A stretch of 45,122 bases of DNA from contig DYNM01000021.1 in the NCBI GenBank assembly GCA_020721065.1, positions 1-45,122 of the forward strand. Direction: 5' to 3'. Every line of letters begins with the position of its first letter. Positions within the stretch are counted from its first letter, which is position 1. This DNA is from Thiocystis violascens. Its GTDB lineage: Bacteria; Pseudomonadota; Gammaproteobacteria; Chromatiales; Chromatiaceae. Positions 1 to 9,879 of this stretch are shown piece after piece. The notes under the pieces are model-generated. The model was given only the letters and a program-made list of their open reading frames with translations, did not search any database and was not told where the DNA came from. The position numbers and the translations under genes were made by a program.

Positions 1-3000
1 CAGTTGGTACAGGTGCAGCTTTTTCAATCACGGGCGCAGCCACGATTTCAATTGGTTCAATCTCAATTGCCGGTGCAGTTTGAATTGTCGGTTGAATCGG
101 CGCAGTTGGTGCTGGCGCAGCTTTTTCAAGCACCGGCGCTGCGACGATTTCAATCGGTTCAATCTCAGTTGTCGGTGCAGTTTGAATTGTCGGTTGAATC
201 GGCGCAGTTGGCGCTGGCGCAGCTTTTTCAATCACTGGCGCTGCGACCGTTTCAATCGGATCAATCTCAATTGCTGGTGCAGCTTGAATTGTCGGTTGAA
301 TCGGCGCAGTTGGTGCTGGTGCAGCCTTTTCAATCACGGGCGCTGCGACGATTTCAATTGGTTCAATCTCAATTGCTGGTGCAGCTTGAATTGTTGGTTG
401 AATCGACGCAGCTGGCGCTGGCGCAGCTTTTTCAATTACCGGCGCAGCCACGATTTCAATTGGTTCAATCTCAATTGCTGGTGCAGTTTGAATTATCGGT
501 TGAATCGGCGCAGTTGGCGCTGACGCAGCCTTTTCAAGCACTGGCGCTGCGACCGTTTCAATCGGATCAATATCAATTGCTGGTGCAGCTTGAATTGTCG
601 GTTGAATCGGCGCAGTTGGCGCTGGCGCAGCTTTTTCAATCACTGACGCTGCGACCGTTTCAATCGGATCAATTTCAATTGCCGCTGCAGCTTGAATTGT
701 CGGTTGAATCGGCGCAGTTGGTGTTGGCGCAGCCTTTTCAAAAACCGGCGCTGCGGATATTTCAATCGGTTCAATCTCAATTGCCGGTGCAGTTTGAATT
801 ATCGGTTGAGTCGGCGCAGTTGGCGCTGGCGCAGCTTTTTCAATCACTGACGCTGCGACCGTTTCAATCGGATCAATTTCAATTGCCGCTGCAGTTTGAA
901 TTATCGGTTGAGTCGGCGCTGGCGCAGCCTTTTCAGTCACCATCGCAGCCACAATTTCAATTGGATCAATCTCAATTACTGGTGCAGCTTGAATTACCGG
1001 TTGCAGCGGCGCAGTTGGTACAGGTGCAGCCTTTTCAAGCACTGGCGCTGCGACCGTTTCAATCGGATCAATTTCAATTGCTGGTGCAGTTTGAATTGTT
1101 GTTTGAATCGGTGCAGTTGGTGCTGGTGCAGCTTTTTCAATCACGGGCGCTGCGACTATTTCAATCGGATCAATCTCAATTACCGATGCAGTTTGAGTTA
1201 TTGGTTGCGGCGGCGCAGTTGGTGCTGGTGCAGCTTTTTCAATCACGGGCGCTGCGACTATTTCAATTGGTTCAATCTCAATTGCTGGTGCAGTTTGAAT
1301 AGTCGGTTGAGTCGGCGCAGTTGGTGCTGGTGCAGCTTTTTCAATCACGGGCGCTGCGACGATTTCAATCGGATCAATCTCAATTTCCGGTGCAGTTTGA
1401 ATTGTTGGTTGAGTTGGCGCAGTTGGTGCTGGTGCAGCTTTTTCAATCACGGGCGCTGCGACGATTTCAATTGGTTCAATCTCAATTGCTGGTGCAGTTT
1501 GAGTTGTTGGTTGAATCGGCGCAGTTGGTGCTGGTGCAGCTTTTTCAATCACGGGCGCTGCGACGATTTCAATCGGATCAATCTCAATTACCGGTGCAGT
1601 TTGAATTGTTGGTTGAGTTGGCGCAGTTGGTGCTGGTACAGCTTTTTCAAGCACCGGCTCTGCGACTATTTCAATCGGATCAATCTCAATTTCCGGTGCA
1701 GTTTGAATTGTTGGTTGAGTTGGCGCAGTTGGTGCTGGTACAGCTTTTTCAAGCACCGGCTCTGCGACTATTTCAATTGGTTCAATCTCAATTGCTGGTG
1801 CAGTTTGAATAGTCGGTTGAGTCAGCGCAGTTGGTGCTGGTACAGCTTTTTCAAGCACCGGTGCTGCGACTATTTCAATTGGTTCAATCTCAATTGTCGG
1901 TGCAGCTTGAATTGTCGGTTGAAGCGGCGCAGTTGGTGCTGGCGCAGCTTTTTCAAACACCGGTGCTGCGACCATTTCAATCGGATCAATCTCAATTACC
2001 GGTGCAGTTTGAATTGTTGGTTGAGTTGGCGCAGTTGGTGCTGGTACAGCTTTTTCAAGCACCGGCTCTGCGACTATTTCAATTGGTTCAATCTCAATTG
2101 CTGGTGCAGTTTGAATAGTCGGTTGAGTCAGCGCAGTTGGTGCTGGTGCAGCTTTTTCAATCACTGGTGCTGCGACTATTTCAATTGGTTCAATCTCAAT
2201 TGCTGGTGCAGTTTGAATAGTCGGTTGAGTCAGCGCAGTTGGTGCTGGTACAGCTTTTTCAAGCACCGGTGCTGCGACGATTTCAATTGGTTCAATCTCA
2301 ATTGCTGGTGCAGTTTGAATAGTCGGTTGAGTCAGCGCAGTTGGTGCTGGTACAGCTTTTTCAAGCACCGGTGCTGCGACGATTTCAATCGGTTCAATCT
2401 CAACTATCGGTGCAGTTTGAATTGTCGGTTGAGTCGGCGCAGTTGGTGCTGGTGCAGCTTTTTCAATCACTGGCGCTGCGACGATTTCAATCGGTTCAAT
2501 CTCAACTATCGGTGCAGTTTGAATTGTCGGTTGAGTCGGCGCAGTTGGTGCTGGTGCAGCCTTTTCAATCACTGGCGCTGCGACGATTTCAATTGGTTCA
2601 ATCTCAATTGCCGGTGCAGTTTGAATTATCGGTTGAATCGGCGCAGTTGGTGTTGGCGCAGCCTTTTCAATCACTGGCGCTGCGACGATTTCAATCGGAT
2701 CAATATCAATTGCCGGTGCAGTTTGAATTGTTGGTTGAATCGGCGCAGTTGGTGCTGGTGCAGCCTTTTCAATCACTGACGCTGCGACCGTTTCAATCGG
2801 TTCAATCTCAATTGCTGGTGCAGTTTGAATTGTTGTTTGCAACGGCGCAGCTTTTTCAATCACGGGCGCTGCCACGATTTCAATTGGTTCAATCTCAACT
2901 ACCGGTGCAGTTTGAATTGTCGGTTGAATCGGCGTAGCTGGCGCGGGCGCAGCTTTTTCAAACACCGGCGCGGCGACCGTTTCAATCGGTTCAATCTCAA

Positions 3001-5028
3001 CTACCGGTGCAGTTTGAATTGTCGGTTGAATCGGCGTAGCTGGCGCGGGCGCAGCTTTTTCAAGCATCGGCGCTGCGACGATTTCAATCGGTTCAATTTC
3101 AATTTCTGGTGCAGTTTGAATCGTTGGTTGCAGCGGCACAGTTGGCGCAGGCGCAGCTTTTTCAATCACTGGCGCTGCAACGATTTCAATCGGTTCAATT
3201 TCAATTGCCGGTGCAGTTTGAATTATCGGTTGAGTCGGCGCAGTTGGTGCTGGCGCAGCCTTTTCAATCACGGGTGCTGCGACGATTTCAATCGGATTAA
3301 TTTCAATTGCTGGTGCAGTTTGAATTATCGTTTTAATCGGCGCAGTTGGTGCTGGTGCAGCCTTTTCAAGCACTGGCGCTGCGACGATTTCAATTGGATC
3401 AATCTCAATTGCCGGTGCAGTTTGAATTGTCGGTTGAGTCGGCGCGGTTGGTACTGGCGCAGCCTTTTCAATCACTGGAGCTGCGACCGTTTCAATCGGA
3501 TCAATCTCAATTGCCGGTGCAGTTTGAATTATCGGTTGAATCGGCGCAGTTGGTGTTGGCGCAGCCTTTTCAATCACTGGCGCTGCGACGATTTCAATCG
3601 GATCAATCTCAATTGCCGGTGCAGCTTGAATTGTCGGTTGAATCGGCGTAGCTGGTGCTGGCGCAGCTTTTTCAAGCACCGGTGCTGCGACGATTTCAAT
3701 TGGTTCAATCTCAATTTCCGGTGCAGTTTGAATTGTCGGTTGAATCGGCGTAGCTGGCGCGGGCGCAGCTTTTTCAAGCATCGGCGCTGCGACGATTTCA
3801 ATCGGTTCAATTTCAATTGCCGGTGCAGTTTGAATTATCGGTTGAGTCGGCGCAGTTGGTGCTGGTGCAGCCTTTTCAATCACGGGCGCTGCGGCTATTT
3901 CAATCGGTTCAATCTCAATTGCCGGTGCAGTTTTAATTGTCGGTTGCAGCGGCGTAGTTGGCGCAGAGGGTGCAGCTTTTTCAATCACGGGCGTTGCGAC
4001 GATTTCAATCGGTTCAATCTCAATTGCCGGTGCAGTTTGAATTATCGGTTGAGTCGGCGCAGTTGGTGCTGGCGCAGCCTTTTCAGTCACTGGCGCTGCG
4101 ACGATTTCAATTGGATCGATCTCAATTTCCGGTGCAACTTGAATTGCCGGTTGCAGCGGCGTAGTTGGTGCTGGCGCAGCTTTTTCAAGCACCGGCGCGG
4201 CGACCGTTTCAATCGGATCAATCTCAATTGCCGGTGCAGTTTGAATTATCGGTTGAATCGGCGCAGTTGGTGTTGGCGCAGCCTTTTCAATCACTGGCGC
4301 TGCGCCGATTTCAATTGGATCAATCTCAGTTGTCGGTGCAGTTTGAATTGTTGTTTGAATCGGCGCTGGTGCAGCTTTTTCAAGCACCGGCGCTGCGGCT
4401 ATTTCAATCGGTTCAATCTCAATTGCCGGTGTAGTTTGAATTGTTGGTTGAAGCGGCGCAGTTGGTGCTGGCGCAGCTTTTTCAATCACTGGCGCTGCGA
4501 CGATTTCAATTGGATCAATCTCAATTGCCGGTTGAATCGGCGCAGTTGGTGCTGGCGCAGCTTTTTCAATCACTGGCGCTGCGACGATTTCAATCGGATC
4601 AATCTCAATTTCCGGTGCAGCTTTAATCTTTGGTTGCAGCGGCGTAGCTGGCACGGGCGCAGCTTTTTCAATCACCGGCGCAGCCACGATTGCAATCGGA
4701 TCAATCTCAATTACCGGTGCAGCTTGAATTGTCGGTTGAATTGGCGCAGCTGATGCGGATTTTTCAATCACTGGCGCTGCGACGATTTCAATCGGTTCAA
4801 TCTCAACTGTCGGTGCAGCTTGAATTGTCGGTTGAATCGGCGCAGTTGGCGCTGGTGCAGCTTTTTCAAGCACCGGCGCTGCGACGATTTCAATTGGTTC
4901 AATCTCAACTGTCGGTGCAGCTTGAATTGTCGTTTGAATCGGCGCAGTTGGTGCTGGTGCAGCTTTTTCAAGCACCGGCGCTGCGACGATTTCAATCGGT
5001 TCAATCTTAATTGCTGGTGCAGTTTTAG
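1..5028 (-). repeat. 102-bp in-frame tandem repeat array, 50 copies visible, inside the fliK-position gene
   Basis: Anchoring on the recurring CTTTTCAA-like block (plus strand) at 19, 121, 223, 325 and on to 4963 gives 50 copies. Most spacings are exactly 102 bp. Exceptions are 93, 87, 105, 84 and 96 bp, all multiples of three. On the coding (minus) strand each unit has an acidic/hydrophobic half, EIEPIEIVAAPVIEK, and a proline-rich half, AAPAPTAPIQPTIQ. Units between about 1230 and 2500 are close to identical; those between about 3900 and 4800 are more diverged. The array continues past the left edge. There are no spacers, so this is not CRISPR. Confidence 0.97.
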
Positions 5029-6196
5029 GCTTTGTTGTGGCAGCAATTGCGGCAAGTCTATTCGCTAAATCAGTAATTGAGTTAGGCATCACTAATTCAG
5101 GAGTTGGTGTTGATTGTGGTGATAATTGAATGGCTGGTTTTTCAATTCCAGTATTCAGCAACTCAGCAATCGCTGACGCAACCGGCGTGGGAATTTTATT
5201 CGCTGTCTCCGCCGGACGCGCCAGCTCCGGTGACGATTTTTGCGGCAACGGCGCGAGAGTCGCATCCGCCAAAAAATTGACAGATTCGGAATCCGCCGCG
5301 CTCACATCCACTTTTGCTGCCGCGACCGGACTTGATGGTGCAACCGATAAAACAAAAGATTCTGGTAACTGTTGAGATTGACTGACTTTTTCAGATAGTT
5401 TGGCGGGAGCAGGTGGCACGTTGGCAATAATTGGAACCGTCGCATCATTCGCTGCGGCAGCGTCAACATCCGCTTTTACTACCGGCGCAGGTGCCGCGAC
5501 CGGGATTGATGGCGCAAGTGGCAACACAAAAGATTCCGGTAATTCCTGAGATTTGCTTGTTTTTTCAACAGGTTTGGTGGGAGCGGGTGGCGCGTTGGTA
5601 ATCACCGGAACAATCTCAGTAGCGTCCACATTCGGCGTTGCGACCGGCTCCGGCTCCAATTGCAGCACCGGAATTGGCGGCGCAAGCGGCGGAATAACCG
5701 CTGGTTCTGACCAACTGACCGGCACCGCCGATTCCAGCAACCGCTGCAATAACTCGTTCGCCTCATCATCTTCGGAGGGTTCGTCAACCGCCGCTGACAC
5801 CTCCGCCACATCAGGAGCAACCGCAGCAGCCACATCATTTGCCACCATCGGCACCGAATCCGGCGTAGCTTGAACGGGAGCAGCGTCTGAAGTCGTGATC
5901 GCCACCGGTGGAGATGGAGCCGTCGTTTCTAATGGCGTGATTGGCGTTGGTGCCACCGCCGCTGCGGGTGGTGTCAACATCAGCGCCTGTTGCAACAGCG
6001 CCCGCCCCGACAGCGCCGCAATTTGCGCCGGATCGCTGCCCGCCGCCGTCAACGCATCTTTCAAACGCAGTTCAAAAGTGGCGATGAACTCGCTCGGATC
6101 GGTCGCGCCAGCACCATCTAACGTCGGAAAATTGCCGCCAAGCAATTGCAACAACGCGCCCGTGGAGCTGGGAACAAGTGTGCTGGATTGGATCAT
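1..6196 (-). CDS. fliK: Giant FliK-position protein (flagellar hook-length control), 5' part; runs off the left edge
   Basis: The reverse strand stays open from the ATG at 6196-6194 to base 1, at least 2,065 codons. The start lies 18 bp after the fliJ stop, behind an AGGTGGG-like ribosome site. Identity rests on position: fliK follows fliI-fliJ in most gammaproteobacterial flagellar operons. The conserved C-terminal Flg_hook domain would lie outside the window, so this is inference. Residues 1 to about 70 look folded (LLQLLGG, FELRLKDAL, SGRALLQQAL). Residues about 70-390 are Ala/Pro/Val-rich linker containing a 58-residue duplication. From about residue 390 the protein is a 34-residue repeat. 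FliK is a secreted ruler that sets hook length and switches export specificity; usual length is about 400-600 residues, so this one is at least three to four times longer. A large repeat surface protein at this site is a less likely alternative. Confidence 0.75.
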   Translation of the reverse strand, partial: MIQSSTLVPSSTGALLQLLGGNFPTLDGAGATDPSEFIATFELRLKDALTAAGSDPAQIAALSGRALLQQALMLTPPAAAVAPTPITPLETTAPSPPVAITTSDAAPVQATPDSVPMVANDVAAAVAPDVAEVSAAVDEPSEDDEANELLQRLLESAVPVSWSEPAVIPPLAPPIPVLQLEPEPVATPNVDATEIVPVITNAPPAPTKPVEKTSKSQELPESFVLPLAPSIPVAAPAPVVKADVDAAAANDATVPIIANVPPAPAKLSEKVSQSQQLPESFVLSVAPSSPVAAAKVDVSAADSESVNFLADATLAPLPQKSSPELARPAETANKIPTPVASAIAELLNTGIEKPAIQLSPQSTPTPELVMPNSITDLANRLAAIAATTKPKTAPAIKIEPIEIVAAPVLEKAAPAPTAPIQTTIQAAPTVEIEPIEIVAAPVLEKAAPAPTAPIQPTIQAAPTVEIEPIEIVAAPVIEKSASAAPIQPTIQAAPVIEIDPIAIVAAPVIEKAAPVPATPLQPKIKAAPEIEIDPIEIVAAPVIEKAAPAPTAPIQPAIEIDPIEIVAAPVIEKAAPAPTAPLQPTIQTTPAIEIEPIEIAAAPVLEKAAPAPIQTTIQTAPTTEIDPIEIGAAPVIEKAAPTPTAPIQPIIQTAPAIEIDPIETVAAPVLEKAAPAPTTPLQPAIQVAPEIEIDPIEIVAAPVTEKAAPAPTAPTQPIIQTAPAIEIEPIEIVATPVIEKAAPSAPTTPLQPTIKTAPAIEIEPIEIAAAPVIEKAAPAPTAPTQPIIQTAPAIEIEPIEIVAAPMLEKAAPAPATPIQPTIQTAPEIEIEPIEIVAAPVLEKAAPAPATPIQPTIQAAPAIEIDPIEIVAAPVIEKAAPTPTAPIQPIIQTAPAIEIDPIETVAAPVIEKAAPVPTAPTQPTIQTAPAIEIDPIEIVAAPVLEKAAPAPTAPIKTIIQTAPAIEINPIEIVAAPVIEKAAPAPTAPTQPIIQTAPAIEIEPIEIVAAPVIEKAAPAPTVPLQPTIQTAPEIEIEPIEIVAAPMLEKAAPAPATPIQPTIQTAPVVEIEPIETVAAPVFEKAAPAPATPIQPTIQTAPVVEIEPIEIVAAPVIEKAAPLQTTIQTAPAIEIEPIETVAASVIEKAAPAPTAPIQPTIQTAPAIDIDPIEIVAAPVIEKAAPTPTAPIQPIIQTAPAIEIEPIEIVAAPVIEKAAPAPTAPTQPTIQTAPIVEIEPIEIVAAPVIEKAAPAPTAPTQPTIQTAPIVEIEPIEIVAAPVLEKAVPAPTALTQPTIQTAPAIEIEPIEIVAAPVLEKAVPAPTALTQPTIQTAPAIEIEPIEIVAAPVIEKAAPAPTALTQPTIQTAPAIEIEPIEIVAEPVLEKAVPAPTAPTQPTIQTAPVIEIDPIEMVAAPVFEKAAPAPTAPLQPTIQAAPTIEIEPIEIVAAPVLEKAVPAPTALTQPTIQTAPAIEIEPIEIVAEPVLEKAVPAPTAPTQPTIQTAPEIEIDPIEIVAEPVLEKAVPAPTAPTQPTIQTAPVIEIDPIEIVAAPVIEKAAPAPTAPIQPTTQTAPAIEIEPIEIVAAPVIEKAAPAPTAPTQPTIQTAPEIEIDPIEIVAAPVIEKAAPAPTAPTQPTIQTAPAIEIEPIEIVAAPVIEKAAPAPTAPPQPITQTASVIEIDPIEIVAAPVIEKAAPAPTAPIQTTIQTAPAIEIDPIETVAAPVLEKAAPVPTAPLQPVIQAAPVIEIDPIEIVAAMVTEKAAPAPTQPIIQTAAAIEIDPIETVAASVIEKAAPAPTAPTQPIIQTAPAIEIEPIEISAAPVFEKAAPTPTAPIQPTIQAAAAIEIDPIETVAASVIEKAAPAPTAPIQPTIQAAPAIDIDPIETVAAPVLEKAASAPTAPIQPIIQTAPAIEIEPIEIVAAPVIEKAAPAPAASIQPTIQAAPAIEIEPIEIVAAPVIEKAAPAPTAPIQPTIQAAPAIEIDPIETVAAPVIEKAAPAPTAPIQPTIQTAPTTEIEPIEIVAAPVLEKAAPAPTAPIQPTIQTAPAIEIEPIEIVAAPVIEKAAPVPT
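5352..5700 (-). repeat. Older 174-bp (58-residue) duplication in the fliK linker
   Basis: Two imperfect copies about 174 bp apart share ACAAAAGATTC-like and GGGAGC(A/G)GGTGG-like blocks, starting at 5352 and 5526. Both encode a segment reading PPAP...K..EK.S.SQ.LPESFVL followed by APS.PVAA. The copies have diverged more than the downstream 102-bp units, so the gene seems to have grown by internal duplication more than once. Confidence 0.75.
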
Positions 6197-6214
6197 CACC
6201 CACCTACTGGCATG

Positions 6215-6661
6215 TTATGCCGAGTCATCAACGGACTTTTGAAACGCTTGGCGCGTCACCCACAAATCCTGCTCAAACTGTTGTTTCCGCACATCAAGCC
6301 TGCTCTCCACCTTCTGCCGCCGTTCAATCAACTTCTCCAGCGACAAACTCGCTTGATGCAGCTCCAACCACGCCGAACGCGCCTTTTCTACCTGCGCGTT
6401 CACCGCCACCACTCGCGCCTCCTGCTGCTGCAACGCCCCGCGCAACTGCTGCTGTAACAGCGCGATTTGCTTCAGAATTCGCGCATCATTGGGCAAATTG
6501 CTGTGGAAATAATGGCTTTGATATTCCTCCAACAAATCGCGCTGCTGCTCGGCTTTGTGCAAATCCGACAGCCGCTGTCCCAGCACCACCGCTCCCTCAT
6601 TTTCCTGCGCTTCCCGAATCCGCAGCAGGCGTTGAAACCGTTTGATGGCCTGACTGCTCAT
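6215..6661 (-). CDS. fliJ: Flagellar export chaperone FliJ
   Basis: Encodes 148 residues, the usual FliJ size. I chose the ATG at 6661-6659 because it overlaps the fliI TGA (ATGA) and gives the typical start [17 protein letters not shown]; a longer reading to 6700 adds 13 residues with no family look. The protein is almost wholly alpha-helical coiled coil, rich in Gln, Glu, Arg and Leu (residues about 5-140). FliJ is the central stalk of the FliH-FliI export ATPase, recycles chaperones and binds FlhA. It is translationally coupled to fliI and followed 18 bp later by the fliK-position gene. Confidence 0.93.
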   Translation of the reverse strand: MSSQAIKRFQRLLRIREAQENEGAVVLGQRLSDLHKAEQQRDLLEEYQSHYFHSNLPNDARILKQIALLQQQLRGALQQQEARVVAVNAQVEKARSAWLELHQASLSLEKLIERRQKVESRLDVRKQQFEQDLWVTRQAFQKSVDDSA

Positions 6662-8052
6662 CGCCGCTCCGCTCCCGTCGGCATATTCAGCAACGTGCAT
6701 AATTCTTGCCGAGCTTGCACAAAACTGGCGGCATCAGTGCGGTTCTGGCTGAGATATGCCTCCAAACGCGGATTCATTTGCACCGCCTCATCCAACTGCG
6801 GATCAGCGCCTTTGCGATACGCGCCCACCGCAATCAAATCGCGGTTGCGGGTGTAGGTCGCCAGCAAACCGCGAAAGCGATACGCAGCGCGTTGATGTTC
6901 TGGCGTCACCACCGCGCTCATCACCCGCGACACCGAAGCGTTGACATCAATCGCCGGATACCGCCCTGTTTCGGCGATGTCGCGTGACAGCACGACATGC
7001 CCATCAAGAATGGCGCGAGCGGAATCAACAATCGGATCATTTTGATCGTCGCCTTCCGCCAACACGGTATAAAACGCCGTGATCGAACCGCCGCCCTGAT
7101 CGCCGTTGCCAGCGCGTTCCACCAACTGCGGCAGCCGCGCAAACACTGACGCGGAATAACCTTTGGTGGCCGGCGGCTCGCCAATCGCCATCGCAATCTC
7201 CCGCGCTCCCTGCGCAAATCGCGTCAACGAATCCATCAACAGCAGCACGTTCAAACCGCGATCTCGAAAATACTCGGCAATCGTGGTTGACACCCACGCG
7301 CCGTGCTGGCGCAGCAGCGGCGATTGATCGGCAGGCACGGCAACAACTACCGTGCGCCGGCGCGATTCGTCATCCAAAATTTCCGTAATAAATTCATTCA
7401 CTTCACGTCCGCGTTCGCCGATCAGACCGACCACGATCACATCCGCTTCCGTGTGTTTGGTCATCATCCCCAGCAACACGCTTTTGCCGACGCCGCTGCC
7501 AGCAAACAGCCCAATCCGCTGTCCGCGCCCAATCGACAGCAGCCCGTTGAGAGCGCGGATGCCGACATCCAGCACCGTGCGCACCGGCGCTCGCGTCAAC
7601 GGATTGATCGGTCGCCCTTCAATCGGCACCAATTCCTGCGTGCGCAGCGGACCGCCGCCGTCCAGCGGTTTACCCAGCGCATCCAGCACCCGCCCGAGCA
7701 GTTCCGGGCCAACGGGAATCCGGCGAGTTTGTTCCAGCGGCTCAATCCGCGCACCGGGGATCAAACCTTCTAACTTCGTCTCCGGCATTAAAAACGTGCG
7801 TTCACCCTGAAATCCCACCACTTCTGCCGCCAACTGGGTGCCGTGAACGGTATGAATCGCAGCGCGTCCACCGACCGGCAAACGAATCCCTTCCGCCTCC
7901 AGCGTCATGCCCACCATCCGCGACAGCCGACCTTCGGGCTGCGGTTCGGGCACGGTTTCAACGCGCTGCCGGGATTGCGCCAGCCGTTCGCGCAGCCCTT
8001 GCGTCAACTGCCGCGAACCTTCTTCTTGTAAATCACGAATGACATCAGTCAT
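6658..8052 (-). CDS. fliI: Flagellum-specific export ATPase FliI
   Basis: 464 residues, close to the family norm of about 440-460. A beta-barrel N-terminal domain (about 40-110) precedes the F1-beta-like catalytic core with Walker A AGSGVGKS at residues 184-191 and a Walker B region around [13 protein letters not shown]. The C-terminal helical domain follows. FliI hydrolyses ATP at the cytoplasmic face of the flagellar type III gate, works with FliH and FliJ, and releases substrates from chaperones. The start overlaps the end of fliH by 8 bp, and the TGA overlaps the fliJ ATG, so the three are probably co-translated. Confidence 0.97.
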   Translation of the reverse strand: MTDVIRDLQEEGSRQLTQGLRERLAQSRQRVETVPEPQPEGRLSRMVGMTLEAEGIRLPVGGRAAIHTVHGTQLAAEVVGFQGERTFLMPETKLEGLIPGARIEPLEQTRRIPVGPELLGRVLDALGKPLDGGGPLRTQELVPIEGRPINPLTRAPVRTVLDVGIRALNGLLSIGRGQRIGLFAGSGVGKSVLLGMMTKHTEADVIVVGLIGERGREVNEFITEILDDESRRRTVVVAVPADQSPLLRQHGAWVSTTIAEYFRDRGLNVLLLMDSLTRFAQGAREIAMAIGEPPATKGYSASVFARLPQLVERAGNGDQGGGSITAFYTVLAEGDDQNDPIVDSARAILDGHVVLSRDIAETGRYPAIDVNASVSRVMSAVVTPEHQRAAYRFRGLLATYTRNRDLIAVGAYRKGADPQLDEAVQMNPRLEAYLSQNRTDAASFVQARQELCTLLNMPTGAERR

Positions 8053-8854
8053 TAACTACTCCGGGGAGCGGCGGGAGCGCTGGTGAGGACGTTGGCGTTG
8101 GAGCGGCGGCTGGTGGCGCAAGTTCGCCCCAGATGGCATCAATCGCTTGCTGGAGGCGGGTTTCGAGAGTGGCGTCGATGCGACTGGGGCCGCTTTGTAC
8201 CACGCAGCCGCCGCGTTCAATTGCCTGATCTGGCAGCCAAATCATCGTTTCATCAAGCGCGTGGGCATAAGCCTCCAGCATCACTTGATCGTCGGGATGA
8301 ATATGAATGCGCAGCGGATGATGACGGGAAGGTAATTGCGTCAGTGCTTGCCGCAAGACTGACACGATCAACTCAGGATGTTGCTGTAATTCTTCCATGA
8401 TCACGCGCCGCGCCAAGGTCGTGACTAGCAACAACAATTCTGGCTCCAGCGCGTCGGCGGAATCCGCCAGCGGATCGGCGAGCGCGTGAGCGATGTTTTC
8501 GAGTGCGCCGACGGCGATTTTGAGCATCGCCTCTTGCTCGGTGCGAAAGTCCAACTCACGCTGCTGGCGCGTCCGTTGTTCCTCATGCGCCAACTGCGTG
8601 GCTAACTCACGTCCGGCGTCATAACCGGCTTGATAACCATCTTGATAACCCGCTTCAGCGCCAGCATGACGCGCCGCTTCTTCAATGGCAGCAATTTCCG
8701 CTGGTGTGGGCAGCGGAATGACCGGCTCTGGAGGTGATTCATCATCCTCTTCGATGATGTCTAAAAACACATCAGGCAAACTGACATCGGGTGGGTCCCA
8801 CAGCCGAACATCAGCGCAAAAGGATGGGCCTGCCAGAGTGAGGATGCGGTTCAC
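8045..8854 (-). CDS. fliH: Flagellar assembly protein FliH (export ATPase regulator)
   Basis: 269 residues. An acidic, proline-containing N-terminus (residues 1-55, [17 protein letters not shown]) is followed by the glycine-repeat segment typical of Fli[21 protein letters not shown] (about 65-84), which forms closely packed helices. The C-terminal half is the FliH/HrpE-like stator domain. FliH dimerises, binds the FliI N-terminus, restrains its ATPase and tethers it to the C ring through FliN. The ATG at 8854 overlaps the fliG stop (ATGA), and the 3' end overlaps fliI. Confidence 0.93.
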   Translation of the reverse strand: MNRILTLAGPSFCADVRLWDPPDVSLPDVFLDIIEEDDESPPEPVIPLPTPAEIAAIEEAARHAGAEAGYQDGYQAGYDAGRELATQLAHEEQRTRQQRELDFRTEQEAMLKIAVGALENIAHALADPLADSADALEPELLLLVTTLARRVIMEELQQHPELIVSVLRQALTQLPSRHHPLRIHIHPDDQVMLEAYAHALDETMIWLPDQAIERGGCVVQSGPSRIDATLETRLQQAIDAIWGELAPPAAAPTPTSSPALPPLPGVVND

Positions 8855-9879
8855 AACATGGTTTCTCCGCCTTTACCACCGAGCACGATTTCACCGCTTT
8901 CGGCCAGACGACGGGCAACGGCGAGAATTTCTTTTTGCGCGGCCTCAACATCGCTCAGGCGTACCGGCCCCTTGCTGTCAAGGTCATCACGCAGCGCCTC
9001 GGCGGCGCGTTTGGACATATTGCGGAAGATTTTGTCTTTCAAATCCTCTTCCGCCCCCTTCATCGCTGTGACCAGCACATCGGTTGAGATTTCGCGCATC
9101 AGCGTTTGCAGACCGCGATCATCAACATCAATCAGGCTGGCGAAGACGAACATCAATTCTTGAATCCGCGTGGCGACGCCTTCGTCCACTTGGACGATGC
9201 CTTCCATGACCACTGCTTCTTTTGAAGAATCCATCAAATTCATAATGTTAGCAGCCATCTTGATGCCGCCAACCATGGACGATTTGGCGGTGTTTTTGCC
9301 GGAAAGCTGGCGCTCTAACACTTCATCGAGTTCCTGCAACGCGGCGGGTTGGACGCCGTCCAGTGTGGCGATGCGCAAAATCAAATCTGACTGCACCCGG
9401 TCGGGCAGATATGACAGAGTTTCGGCAGATTGATCCGGGTCTAAATGGGACAGCACGATGGCGACGATCTGCGGATGTTCGTTGCGGATCATTTCAGCGA
9501 TGGCACGCGGATCAAGCCATTTCAGTGCTTCCAAGCCTTTGGAGTTGCGCCCCAACAAGATGCGATCAATCAACCCTTCGGCTTTATCTTCGCCGAGTGC
9601 TTGGCGCAACACGCGGCGCACATAATCATCCGCGCCGATGCCAAACGAGGTTTGATCGTGAATGACATCAAGGAATTGTTGCAGCACATAGCTGATGTCG
9701 TTGCGCGAGATGCGTTCCAGCGACGCCATCGCGGTGCCGATTTTCTGCACCTCTTTGGGTCCCATGTGCCGCAGCAATTCGGCGGCGGAATCTTCACCGA
9801 GCACCATCAAAAAGATCGCGGTGCGTTCGGTGCCGGTGAAGCGCGACGGGTCAGTTGATTTGGGTTTTGCCTCAGCCAT
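8851..9879 (-). CDS. fliG: Flagellar motor switch protein FliG
   Basis: 342 residues, standard for FliG. The N-terminal domain (about 1-110) binds FliF. The middle domain carries the EHPQ motif at residues 134-137, which contacts FliM. A GG-type hinge lies near 200, and the C-terminal torque domain contains charged helix residues around the MKGAEEDLKDKIFRNMS segment. FliG forms the top of the C ring and converts stator force into rotation; CheY-P binding at FliM flips its orientation. It follows fliF with no gap and overlaps fliH. Confidence 0.98.
   Translation of the reverse strand: MAEAKPKSTDPSRFTGTERTAIFLMVLGEDSAAELLRHMGPKEVQKIGTAMASLERISRNDISYVLQQFLDVIHDQTSFGIGADDYVRRVLRQALGEDKAEGLIDRILLGRNSKGLEALKWLDPRAIAEMIRNEHPQIVAIVLSHLDPDQSAETLSYLPDRVQSDLILRIATLDGVQPAALQELDEVLERQLSGKNTAKSSMVGGIKMAANIMNLMDSSKEAVVMEGIVQVDEGVATRIQELMFVFASLIDVDDRGLQTLMREISTDVLVTAMKGAEEDLKDKIFRNMSKRAAEALRDDLDSKGPVRLSDVEAAQKEILAVARRLAESGEIVLGGKGGETML

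Noticed and set aside
4..4753. Long plus-strand frames in the repeat array (432, 627 and 642 residues; QLFQS- or CSLNCRL-type repeats)
   Set aside because: They are mirror frames of the 102-bp coding repeat. Only the minus frame continues unbroken to a proper start after fliJ and stays open in the non-repetitive part.
1..5028. CRISPR or satellite-type array
   Set aside because: Units abut with no unique spacers, and length changes keep the reading frame, so this is a coding repeat.
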